This document shows, in pieces, positions 56,873-63,728 of a stretch of DNA of 64,000 bases (position 1 is the first letter of the stretch; every line of letters starts with the position of its first letter). Origin of the DNA: Flavonifractor sp. An82 (lineage in GTDB: Bacteria > Bacillota > Clostridia > Oscillospirales > Oscillospiraceae); assembly GCF_002159265.1 (NCBI RefSeq), contig NZ_NFHG01000017.1, positions 16,989 to 80,988 on the forward strand, given 5' to 3'. A model generated the notes under the pieces. It did no database searches. It saw nothing but the letters and a program-made list of their open reading frames with translations, and was not told the origin of the DNA. The translations under genes were made by a program, and so were the position numbers.

Positions 56873-58267
56873 TCAATCCGCCCCCTGCTGCAAAAAGGTG
56901 TAGTAGATCTCCACCTTTGGGCCGTCCACCACGATACGTTCCACGCAGTCCCGAATCACTGCCTGCCGCTCCTCCTGGGTCAGACAGGGCCAGGCCTCCC
57001 GGATGGAGGCGGCCTGCTCCCGCAGATCCTCCAGCCGGGCGGCCCGGCGGCGGGTGGCCTCCTCCGCGGCGTGCTCCTTCCGCAGCAGCTCCAGCTGCTG
57101 CCGCACCCCCCGCACCTCCTCCACCAGCACCGGGTCCTCTCCCTCGGCAAAGAGCTGGTAGAGCCGCCGCAGCTTGCTCTCCAGCCTGTCCATCTCACCT
57201 TCCAGTTGGACCAGAGGATCAGGGGGCAGATCCTCCCCCTCCTCCAACCGGGCGGACACCCGGAACAGATCCTTCAGCACCTGTGCCTCCAGATCCTCCG
57301 CCCACACCGCCTCGGCCTGGCAGTTGTCCCCCTTCTTCATGTGGGGCTTGGAGGGGTCTCGGCCGTAGCAGCGCAGCTTGTAGCCGTTTTTTCCCCAGCG
57401 GATATACCGCATGCGCGCCCCGCAGGCGCCGCAGTATACCAGCCCGGTGAGCAGGTGCCGCCCTCCGGCGGCGGTGCGGTTCTTCGTTGCCCGTTCCTTC
57501 ATCCGATCCTGAACCAGCCAGAACAGCTCCTCCGGTACAATGGGCTGGTGGAGGCCCTTGTACTCCTCCCCCTTGTAGGTGATGATGCCGATGTTGCTCT
57601 TGCGGGTAAGGATCTGGGTCACCAGCTTGTCGTACTTCAGCCCCATCCGGTCGGCGATCCGCTGGGCGGACCACCCCTTCAGATAGAGGTCATACATCTG
57701 CCGCACTCTGGGCGCGTCGGCGTTGGGCACCAGAATACCGGCGGTCTGGTCGTAGTCATAGCCGAAGGGCACCCCGCCGCCCCCCATCCAGTAGCCCTGC
57801 CGCACCCGCTCCACCATGCCCATGCGGGTACGCAGGTAGATGTTTTCCCGCTCCAGCTGGGCAAAGGCGGACAAAATGCCGATCATAGCCCGGCCATAGG
57901 GGGTGGAGGTGTCGATGCTCTCGTTGAGAGATATAAAGTCCACTCCGTTGGGCAGAAATACATCCTCGATGAGGTAGAGGGTATCCTTCTGACTTCTGGA
58001 CAGACGGTCCAGCTTGAAGACCACCACCGTGGACACCTGCCCGCCTTTGGCGTCGGCAATGAGCCTTGTCATCTCCGGCCGGTCCAAATTGCTGCCGCTG
58101 TAGCCGCCGTCGGTGTAAAAGCGGTAGTTGTCCCATCCCATGGCCTTGCAGTAGGCCTCCAGCCGCTCGGTCTGGGCCTGGATGGAGTAGCCCTCCTCCG
58201 CCTGGGCCTCGGTGGATACCCGGATATAGAGGGCCCGCAGGGGCTGCTTTTCCGCAAGTTGGGTCAT
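56873..58267 (-). CDS. Large serine recombinase (SpoIVCA-like)
   Basis: A 464-residue site-specific recombinase. The catalytic domain has the nucleophile Ser18 in YIRVSTEAQ, followed by QTERLEAYCKAMGW and VVFKLDRLSRSQKDTLYLIEDVF. The Recombinase domain includes GYWMGGGGVPFGYDYD. The zinc ribbon is CGACGARMRYI with later C-x-C partners (LRCYGRD; DNCQAEAV). A coiled-coil segment (about 365-430) precedes the Ile/Val-rich end. The family includes SpoIVCA, which excises the skin element from sigK, and phage integrases. ATG at 58267 follows CAGGAGAAAAG. Being located beside the junction it would act on, it is the likely excisionase/integrase of the sigG element. Confidence 0.95.
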   Translation of the reverse strand: MTQLAEKQPLRALYIRVSTEAQAEEGYSIQAQTERLEAYCKAMGWDNYRFYTDGGYSGSNLDRPEMTRLIADAKGGQVSTVVVFKLDRLSRSQKDTLYLIEDVFLPNGVDFISLNESIDTSTPYGRAMIGILSAFAQLERENIYLRTRMGMVERVRQGYWMGGGGVPFGYDYDQTAGILVPNADAPRVRQMYDLYLKGWSAQRIADRMGLKYDKLVTQILTRKSNIGIITYKGEEYKGLHQPIVPEELFWLVQDRMKERATKNRTAAGGRHLLTGLVYCGACGARMRYIRWGKNGYKLRCYGRDPSKPHMKKGDNCQAEAVWAEDLEAQVLKDLFRVSARLEEGEDLPPDPLVQLEGEMDRLESKLRRLYQLFAEGEDPVLVEEVRGVRQQLELLRKEHAAEEATRRRAARLEDLREQAASIREAWPCLTQEERQAVIRDCVERIVVDGPKVEIYYTFLQQGAD

Positions 58268-58345
58268 GTTCTTTTCTCCTGATGCTCTGTCATAGGCTCC
58301 ATTCTACCGGAACACCTCCACCCGCCGCAATTCCTTTTCCTGGAA

Positions 58346-58471
58346 TCACCGTCTCTGTCCCCTGGATCGGGCCTGCCGCAGCAGCCGGACCAGCACCGGA
58401 TTGTCCACCTGCTGCCGGGGCAGGTCCTTGCCGGATACCGGCTTTCCGTTGACGTAGCGCCGCACTTCCAT
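58346..58471 (-). CDS. 41-residue basic peptide upstream of the recombinase
   Basis: A short frame with an excellent ribosome site (GGGAGGCGATATC before ATG 58471). The product starts MEVRRYVNGKPVSGKDL and ends in LLRQARSRGQRR; 10 of 41 residues are Arg or Lys. It lies 78 bp before the recombinase start and after the MoeB-like gene. Large serine integrases need a separate directionality factor for excision, and small basic proteins next to them are plausible candidates, but nothing in the sequence proves this. Confidence 0.5.
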   Translation of the reverse strand: MEVRRYVNGKPVSGKDLPRQQVDNPVLVRLLRQARSRGQRR

Positions 58472-58538
58472 GATATCGCCTCCCGGTTCAGTGTGCCCAC
58501 TTTCCAGGAAAAACAGACAAAAAGGACCGGGAACCGGC

Positions 58539-59276
58539 TCATCCGATTCCCAGTCCTTTTTCACCTTTTCCACAGACAGGGCAGCCCGGACTGCGCTCCA
58601 CCGGCACCTTGTCCAGGGTCATCCCCTTGCCGTCATAAAACAGCAGCTCCCCCGGGATAGGGTTGTGCCCCAGCAGCATTTGGATCGTAACGGAAGCCAT
58701 CAGGGAGGCCACCGCTCCGGTGACCGCTCCCAGAGCCTGTCCCCCCTCTTCGGGGGCCGTCCCGGCATAGCAGCAGGCCAGGCAGGGGGTTTTCCCAAAC
58801 TCCACTGCCTGCACCGAGCCATACCAGCCCTCCACCCCGCCGTTGACCAGGGGGATCTTCCCTTTGGCGCAGGCGGTATTGAGGGCCAGCCGGGCAGGCA
58901 GATTGTCCACCGCCGCCACCGCCAGCTGACAGCCCGCCAGCAGCTCCGATGCATTTTGTTCCTCCAGTTGGAGTTGTTTCCCCTCCACTGTAATTTCCGG
59001 GTTGAAGGCAGACAGCCGCCGGGCGGCCGCTTCCGCCTTGGGGCGGCCCAGATCGTCCTGTGCAAAGAGGAACTGCCGGTTCAGGTTACTGAGGGAAATA
59101 ATGTCGCCGTCGGCCACCACCAGCCGCCCTACCCCGGCCCCTGCCAGGGCGTAGAGCAGGGGGCCGCCCAGGCCGCCCGCTCCCACCACCAGCACGGAGG
59201 ACGCGGCCAGCTTTCGCTGGCCCCCTTCTCCGATCTCCGGGATGTTCATCTGCCGTCTGTATCGCTCCAGCTCCAC
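58539..59276 (-). CDS. ThiF/MoeB/HesA-family adenylyltransferase
   Basis: A 245-residue E1-like enzyme that adenylates the C-terminal Gly-Gly of a small sulfur carrier. The ATP site is VVGAGGLGGPLLYALAGAG, then DGDIISLSNLNRQFLF; the later AVDNLPARLALN and zinc pairs CLACC and CPVC are present. It starts at GTG 59276, 9 bp after the MoaD-like gene, so its partner is clear. Together they would make the dithiolene sulfur of the tungsto-/molybdopterin used by the oxidoreductase in the same operon. Confidence 0.92.
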   Translation of the reverse strand: MELERYRRQMNIPEIGEGGQRKLAASSVLVVGAGGLGGPLLYALAGAGVGRLVVADGDIISLSNLNRQFLFAQDDLGRPKAEAAARRLSAFNPEITVEGKQLQLEEQNASELLAGCQLAVAAVDNLPARLALNTACAKGKIPLVNGGVEGWYGSVQAVEFGKTPCLACCYAGTAPEEGGQALGAVTGAVASLMASVTIQMLLGHNPIPGELLFYDGKGMTLDKVPVERSPGCPVCGKGEKGLGIG

Positions 59277-59285
59277 AGTGCCCTC

Positions 59286-59534
59286 CTATCCGCCGCCGCA
59301 CACGGGAATGAATTCCACCATGCTGTCCGTCCCCACCGGGGTACGGAAGCCCTTCTCCGCCCCGGCGGACCGTTTATCCACAATGATGTGGCTCCGCTTG
59401 GCCAGCCGGGCCGCCTCGCTCCCGTGGCGCTTTTTGATCTGATCCAGCACCCTGGTCACGTTGGTGCCCTCCAGGCTCTCCTCCCGGCAGCCGGTCAGCT
59501 CCGCCAGCCTGCCGTGATAGCGCACCATGGCCAT
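59286..59534 (-). CDS. MoaD/ThiS-family sulfur carrier protein
   Basis: An 82-residue beta-grasp protein ending VEFIPVCGGG; the terminal Gly-Gly is the site of adenylation and thiocarboxylation. It begins MAMVRYHGRLAELTG, as in AOR-linked MoaD proteins. It sits 1 bp from the oxidoreductase stop and just ahead of the MoeB-like gene, the usual order in AOR operons. Confidence 0.9.
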   Translation of the reverse strand: MAMVRYHGRLAELTGCREESLEGTNVTRVLDQIKKRHGSEAARLAKRSHIIVDKRSAGAEKGFRTPVGTDSMVEFIPVCGGG

Positions 59535-59535
59535 G

Positions 59536-61434
59536 TTAACCCTCCTTGGGCAGGGGGATACCCAGGTGTTTCAGCCGCTTGGCGGTGGGCACGCCGTTGG
59601 CGTCCCAGCCCCGGACTTTGTAGTATACCGGCAGCATCTGGTCCAGGGGTACCACCGTGTCCGGCCGGTCCGGGTCCTGCGGGGTCTTGGTGAGCCGCCC
59701 GGGCAGGGCGTCGTCCGCCGCCGTCAGGCCCTCCCGCAGGTTGTAGAGCCGCTCCACATTGTAGCTGCGCTCGCCTACGGTGAAGAATTTGCCGATGGTC
59801 ATGGGCAGGCCTGTGGCCAGAGCGATGGACTTGCTGTGGGGCACCAGCATGCAGTTGATGGGCATGGCCCAAGGCATGACCTTCCAGATCTGGCCCAGCA
59901 GGGGCCGGGCAGCCAGCATGCCCTTGCCCGCCGCCCGGCAGGCAAAGCTGGCCGGGCCGAAGTGGAAGAGGATGCCGGGGATCATGGCCTGCATGGTGAA
60001 CAGGCAGAATCCGGCGGCGGAGGCCGCCTCCATACCATTCTGGAAAAACACCGTCAGCTCCGGCTTGCCCTTGGGGGTCTGGGCATCCATGCTGATAACA
60101 CCCACCGACTCCAGAAGGGCCAGATAGCCCCCGTTCAGGTGGCAGCCACCCCGGTTAGCGGTGGCATAGCCCAGGCCCATGCCCACACTCTTTCGGGGCT
60201 CGTAGGAGGCCAGCTCCAGGCCCTTGGCGTGGATGGCAAAGTCGGCGCCGCCGTACTTCTGGCTCAGGATCTTGCTGCCCGCCCCCAGCTCTCCGGCGGG
60301 ACCGCGGCCATAGGCCACGTCCTCCACTACCCGCAGCAGATCTTCCGGCTGGTCCGGCTTCAGACCAAAGTCTCCCATGCCCTTCTTCTGGAGCTCCATG
60401 GCGAAGGCGATAGTGCCCGCCAGGGAGATGGTGTCCATACCCAGCAAGTCACATTTGTAATTCAGCTCGTTGATGAGGTCCAGGTCGTTGTTTTCCACAT
60501 TGGGTCCAAAGAGGCCCAGGGTCTCGTACTCCGGGCCCTTGACCTCCTTGCCCCCCACCTTCACCCGCCGCTCACAGCGGATAGGGCAGCTGACGCAGCC
60601 GCTGTTGCGGGTCAGCCTGGTGTCCGCCAGGGTCTCGCCGCTGACGTCCTCGTAGTGCTCGTACCGGCCCCGAGTGAAGTTGCGGGTGGGCAGCACACCG
60701 GAGGCGTTGGCCTTGCTCACCAAGCCCGCTGAGCCGTACCGGGGCAAGCTGTCCCCGGTCATGGGGTGCTTTTTCAGCAGCTTCACCCACTTGCGGGTGT
60801 GGGCCTCGAAGCCCTCGGGGTCGGCCTTCACCACCTCCCGGGTGCCGAAAGCAATGACGGCTTTCAGGTTCTTGCTGCCCATGACGGCCCCGGCGCCGCA
60901 GCGCCCAGCCACCCGCTCGCCGCTGGCGGCACAGGCAAAGCGCACCCCGTTCTCTCCGGCGGGACCGATGACCAGCTTGCCATACCGCTCGGGCAGTTCC
61001 TCCTGGGTGCGTTCGGTGTCCAGGCCCTGGAGCTGGGGGCAGGCTTCGATGCGGATCTTACCGTCCTCCACCACCACCATGCTCAGCTCAGGCGCCTTTC
61101 CGCACAGGATGATTCCGTCAAAGCCCGCCTTCTTCAGCAGCATGCCGAAGGGCCCGCCGCAGTTGGAGGAAGCAATGCCTCCGGTGAGGACGTTTTTGAA
61201 GGTCATATTGAACCGGCTGGAGCTGGGAGCGCCGGTGTCGTTCATGGGACCGGTGTTGACGATGAGCACCGCTTCCGGGCTGAGGGGGTCCAGTCCCGCC
61301 GGGGTCAGGTCGGTGAGCAGCCTGGCTCCCAGCGCCTTGCCCCCCAGATATTGCTCAAACAGTCTGGCGGAGATGGTACACTTCCGCCATCGGCCGTTGG
61401 TCAGGTCCACCTGGGCATAGACCGGCAGGATCAT
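59536..61434 (-). CDS. aor: Aldehyde:ferredoxin oxidoreductase (tungsten-type)
   Basis: A 632-residue AOR-family enzyme that oxidises aldehydes to acids with ferredoxin, or does the reverse. The N-terminal cofactor domain is seen in YLGGKALGARLLTDL and NTGPMNDTGAPSSSRFNMTF, with CGGPFGMLLKKAGFDGII. The 4Fe-4S ligands are in NSGCVSCPIRCERR and a later Cys in YKCDLLGMDTISLAG. The motif MGLGYATANRGGCH belongs to the pterin-binding region. ATG at 61434 overlaps the ferredoxin stop (ATGA), with GAAGGAGGAG ahead. Tungsten rather than molybdenum is inferred from the family. Confidence 0.95.
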   Translation of the reverse strand: MILPVYAQVDLTNGRWRKCTISARLFEQYLGGKALGARLLTDLTPAGLDPLSPEAVLIVNTGPMNDTGAPSSSRFNMTFKNVLTGGIASSNCGGPFGMLLKKAGFDGIILCGKAPELSMVVVEDGKIRIEACPQLQGLDTERTQEELPERYGKLVIGPAGENGVRFACAASGERVAGRCGAGAVMGSKNLKAVIAFGTREVVKADPEGFEAHTRKWVKLLKKHPMTGDSLPRYGSAGLVSKANASGVLPTRNFTRGRYEHYEDVSGETLADTRLTRNSGCVSCPIRCERRVKVGGKEVKGPEYETLGLFGPNVENNDLDLINELNYKCDLLGMDTISLAGTIAFAMELQKKGMGDFGLKPDQPEDLLRVVEDVAYGRGPAGELGAGSKILSQKYGGADFAIHAKGLELASYEPRKSVGMGLGYATANRGGCHLNGGYLALLESVGVISMDAQTPKGKPELTVFFQNGMEAASAAGFCLFTMQAMIPGILFHFGPASFACRAAGKGMLAARPLLGQIWKVMPWAMPINCMLVPHSKSIALATGLPMTIGKFFTVGERSYNVERLYNLREGLTAADDALPGRLTKTPQDPDRPDTVVPLDQMLPVYYKVRGWDANGVPTAKRLKHLGIPLPKEG

Positions 61435-61859
61435 ACCGCATCTCCTCCTTCCATGGTAATGGCCCCGATACCGCAAGCCTTGGCGCACAGGCCGCAGCCT
61501 ACGCACTTGTCCGGCTCACTCAGTTGGGCAAACACCTCCAGGTCCCCCTTCTCCTTTGGAAGGCTGATAGACAGGCAGTGAAAGCCGCAGGCGAGCACAC
61601 ACATGGAGCAGGCAGTGCACAGGCCGGTGTCGATATGAGGCTTGAGCCACTGCTCCTTCGGGACCTTCTGACTGCGCAGGCCGGGCAGGGGACCCTCAAT
61701 GGCCCCCCGAGGGCACACCCGGCCGCACACCCCGCACTGAGTGCAGCGGACGGGGTCGATGGTATGTACCTGCTTCACCGCTCCGGAGATGGCCCCCACT
61801 GGGCAGTTTTTGGCGCACAGGGTACAGCCGATACAGTCCTGTGTGATCTGGTATGGCAT
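61431..61859 (-). CDS. Four-cluster ferredoxin-like electron carrier
   Basis: A 142-residue protein with four CxxCxxCxxxC motifs: CIGCTLCAKNCP, CTQCGVCGRVCP, CTACSMCVLACG and CVGCGLCAKACG, each with its partner cysteine, so it should carry four 4Fe-4S clusters. Such polyferredoxins accompany AOR enzymes as electron acceptor. ATG at 61859 follows AAGGAGGAATCC; the longer frame reaches back through the terminator and is not credible. It overlaps the oxidoreductase start. Confidence 0.93.
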   Translation of the reverse strand: MPYQITQDCIGCTLCAKNCPVGAISGAVKQVHTIDPVRCTQCGVCGRVCPRGAIEGPLPGLRSQKVPKEQWLKPHIDTGLCTACSMCVLACGFHCLSISLPKEKGDLEVFAQLSEPDKCVGCGLCAKACGIGAITMEGGDAV

Positions 61860-61886
61860 CCGGATTCCTCCTTCATGCATCATAGA

Positions 61887-61916
61887 AAAGCCCGCCCCGC
61901 AGCCGGGGCGGGCTTG
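61887..61916 (-). terminator. Terminator between the alcohol dehydrogenase and ferredoxin genes
   Basis: AAGCCCGCCCCG and CGGGGCGGGCTT pair around a GCTG-type loop, followed by TTTCTATG on the minus strand. Genes downstream (ferredoxin to MoeB) therefore depend on read-through or an unseen internal promoter. Confidence 0.85.
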
Positions 61917-61927
61917 ATTGCCTGAAT

Positions 61928-63130
61928 TCAGGCCTCTTCCTTGGCACACACCGCTTCCATCAGCTTGCGGGCATGCTCCCGGGTGAAATACCGGGGTACC
62001 GGATAGGTACCGTGGCACTCCTGGAAGGCCATGTCGATGACCTCCTCGATGGCGGAGGCGGGGAACTTCTCAAACCGGGTGGGAATGTCCAGTTGGCGGT
62101 TGAGCTGGTAGAGTACCTTCACGAACCGGGTGGCCCGGACCTGGTCGGTGTCCCCCGGCATGCCGATGTTGAGCATCTTGGCCAGCTCGGCAAACCGCTT
62201 GTAGCTCACCGGCAGGTAGTAGCGCATGATGTGGGGCAGCAGCACCGCGTTGGCCAGTCCGTGAGGCACGCCGAACTTGCCGCCGATGGTGTGGGCAAAG
62301 GCGTGGACATAGCCCACATAGGTGCGGGTAAAGGCCATGCCGGCAAAGAAGGAGGCCATGAGCAGCGCTTCCCGCCCCTCCAGGTCCGCCGGATTTTCCT
62401 GTACCTTGGGCAGGTACTGGAAGATCAGCCGGACCGCCATACGGGCCTGCCGGTCGGTCTCCTCATCGGCGTAACCCGCCACATAGGCCTCCAGGGCGTG
62501 GGTCAGAGCATCCAGGGCGGTGTGGGCGGTGGTGTGCTTGGGCAGGCCCACCGTCAGCTCCGGGTCCAGAATGGCGAACATGGGTACCAGCTTGGGGTCC
62601 AGCAGCTGCTTCTTGCTGTGGGTGGCAGTGTCCGAGATGATGGCAGCCACGGTGGTCTCGCTGCCGGTACCGGCGGTGGTGGGCACCGCGATGAAGGGCA
62701 GGGGACGGCGGCGCACCTTCAGCATGCCGGCCAGGGACTCAGCACTGGTGTGGTTGGCCACGGCGGCAGCCACCGCCTTGGCGGTATCCATCACGGAGCC
62801 GCCGCCTACTGCCACCACCGCGTCACAGCCAGCGCAGGCCTGCTTGGCGCTGGCCACAATGGCAAAGGTGGGATCGGGCTGCACTCCGTCGAATACGTCA
62901 TATTCCACGTCGGCCGCCCGGATGCTCTCCAGCAGGCCATCCAGCTGACCGGACTGGTGGAGGAAGGAGTCGGTGATCACCAGCGCCTTCCGGCTGCCCA
63001 TCATCCGCAGCAGCCGCCCCGCCTCTTTGGCCCGGCCCGGACCAATGTAGGTCACCGGCGTGGGCTTGGTCACGATCTTGATCACCGGCTTGCGCACGGC
63101 GATGCTCAGCTTGGACATGGTGGTATTCAT
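61928..63130 (-). CDS. Iron-containing alcohol dehydrogenase (element cargo)
   Basis: A 400-residue group III Fe-ADH. The nucleotide-binding motif is GGGSVMDTAKAVA, then AVPTTAGTGSETT. Metal ligands fall in the HTTAHTALDALTHALEAY and YVHAFAHTIGGKFGVPHGLANA segments. It has a 20-residue basic extension before the domain. Paired with the aldehyde:ferredoxin oxidoreductase it can interconvert alcohol, aldehyde and acid, linking NAD(P)H and ferredoxin pools. It is first in the element, behind a sigma-A promoter. Confidence 0.94.
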   Translation of the reverse strand: MNTTMSKLSIAVRKPVIKIVTKPTPVTYIGPGRAKEAGRLLRMMGSRKALVITDSFLHQSGQLDGLLESIRAADVEYDVFDGVQPDPTFAIVASAKQACAGCDAVVAVGGGSVMDTAKAVAAAVANHTSAESLAGMLKVRRRPLPFIAVPTTAGTGSETTVAAIISDTATHSKKQLLDPKLVPMFAILDPELTVGLPKHTTAHTALDALTHALEAYVAGYADEETDRQARMAVRLIFQYLPKVQENPADLEGREALLMASFFAGMAFTRTYVGYVHAFAHTIGGKFGVPHGLANAVLLPHIMRYYLPVSYKRFAELAKMLNIGMPGDTDQVRATRFVKVLYQLNRQLDIPTRFEKFPASAIEEVIDMAFQECHGTYPVPRYFTREHARKLMEAVCAKEEA

Positions 63131-63174
63131 ACTTCCCGCTCCTCCTTACGGTCCGCACCCTGCGGTTTTTTCCT

Positions 63175-63203
63175 ATTTTACCACCAATGCACATTGTAAT
63201 CAA
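63175..63203 (-). promoter_or_regulatory. Sigma-A promoter of the element's cargo operon
   Basis: On the minus strand, TTGATT (63203-63198), a 17-bp spacer and TAAAAT (63180-63175) lie inside the element, 45 bp upstream of the dehydrogenase start. Confidence 0.82.
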
Positions 63204-63236
63204 GATTCCGGTATCTGAAATTGCCGGTATGCTCTT

Positions 63237-63280
63237 TTTTCCCCAGGTGTTATATGGTCGGCACGCCGTATGTGGAAAAA
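63237..63280. other. Right recombination junction (att site) of the sigG-intervening element
   Basis: The core TCGGCA is at 63258-63263. Inside the element, TTTTCCCCA (63237-63245) sits 12 bp from the core; outside, in sigG, TGTGGAAAAA (63271-63280) sits 7 bp from it. The inside arms of the two junctions are perfect 9-bp inverted repeats; the outside arms (TTTCCCCA and TTTCCACA) match at 7 of 8. Confidence 0.88.
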
Positions 63281-63543
63281 CGCACGTCCAGATCGGTGTT
63301 GAAGTTGTCAATGGCCTTGATGAGGCCGATACATCCCACCTGGAACAGATCATCGGCATTTTCTCCCCGCCCCGAAAATTTTTGGATCACCGACAGCACC
63401 AGCCGCAGGTTGCCCGCGATGAGCTGCTCCCGGGCCTCCATATCCCCCTGCTTGACCCGCCGGAGCAGCTCCATGGTCTCCTCATTTTTCAGTACCTTCA
63501 GCTTCGCCGTGTTGACGCCGCAGATCTCGACCTTTCCCTGCAT
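63250..63543 (-). CDS. sigG: 5' portion of split sigG (sporulation sigma-G, regions 1.2-2.3)
   Basis: Starts MQGKVEICGVNTAKLKVLKNEE, the SigG-specific head, and continues through region 2 (NLRLVLSVIQKFSGRGENADDLFQVGCIGLIKAIDNF) to RFSTYGVP. Two foreign codons (Thr-Ile) and a stop follow, all supplied by the element. ATG at 63543 has GAAGGAGG at ideal distance. The 95 native residues end exactly where the fragment at 56354-56845 takes up. A forespore-type promoter is intact upstream. As it stands, the protein lacks DNA-binding region 4 and cannot act as a sigma factor. Confidence 0.96.
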   Translation of the reverse strand: MQGKVEICGVNTAKLKVLKNEETMELLRRVKQGDMEAREQLIAGNLRLVLSVIQKFSGRGENADDLFQVGCIGLIKAIDNFNTDLDVRFSTYGVPTI

Positions 63544-63573
63544 GGACTGTGCCTCCTTCTCTTTGTCTGTGTT

Positions 63574-63602
63574 CAGTATGTCCCCGGCGGGCCCTTTCAT
63601 AC
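63574..63602 (-). promoter_or_regulatory. sigG: Sigma-F/sigma-G type promoter of sigG
   Basis: On the minus strand, GTATG (63602-63598), 17 bp, and CATACTG (63580-63574) fit the forespore consensus GHATR and CATNHTA except at the last base. Position, about 30 bp before the ATG, is right for sigG, which is made under sigma-F and sigma-G. It now reads into the element. Confidence 0.75.
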
Positions 63603-63662
63603 GGAAGCCCCGGCCGCTATATTTTTTATCGTGGGACCCCTTTCGATGGACTTCGGTGCCTC

Positions 63663-63691
63663 TTGTGCTCTGACCTTATTTCCGCTATACT
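63663..63691 (+). promoter_or_regulatory. Promoter for the MocR-type regulator
   Basis: TTGTGC (63663-63668), a 17-bp spacer and TATACT (63686-63691) lie 38 bp before the start codon. Confidence 0.65.
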
Positions 63692-63728
63692 GGATCAAAA
63701 GAAAGATCAGGTCAGAGGGAGGTCTTTT

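Larger units (their letters stand above)
56842..63260. mobile_element. sigG-intervening element with serine recombinase and aldehyde/alcohol redox cargo
   Basis: A 6.4-kb insertion inside codon 95-96 of sigG. All its genes run in the sigG direction. From the right end these are a sigma-A promoter, an Fe alcohol dehydrogenase, a terminator, a four-cluster ferredoxin protein, aldehyde:ferredoxin oxidoreductase, a MoaD-like and a MoeB-like protein, a 41-residue basic peptide and a large serine recombinase. Both ends have matching att half-sites. GC content looks like the host, so the element is either old or from a close relative. It contains no phage structural genes. Confidence 0.9.

Noticed and set aside
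56842..63260. The sigG insertion as a prophage
   Set aside because: No capsid, portal, terminase, tail or lysis genes are present; the cargo is metabolic.
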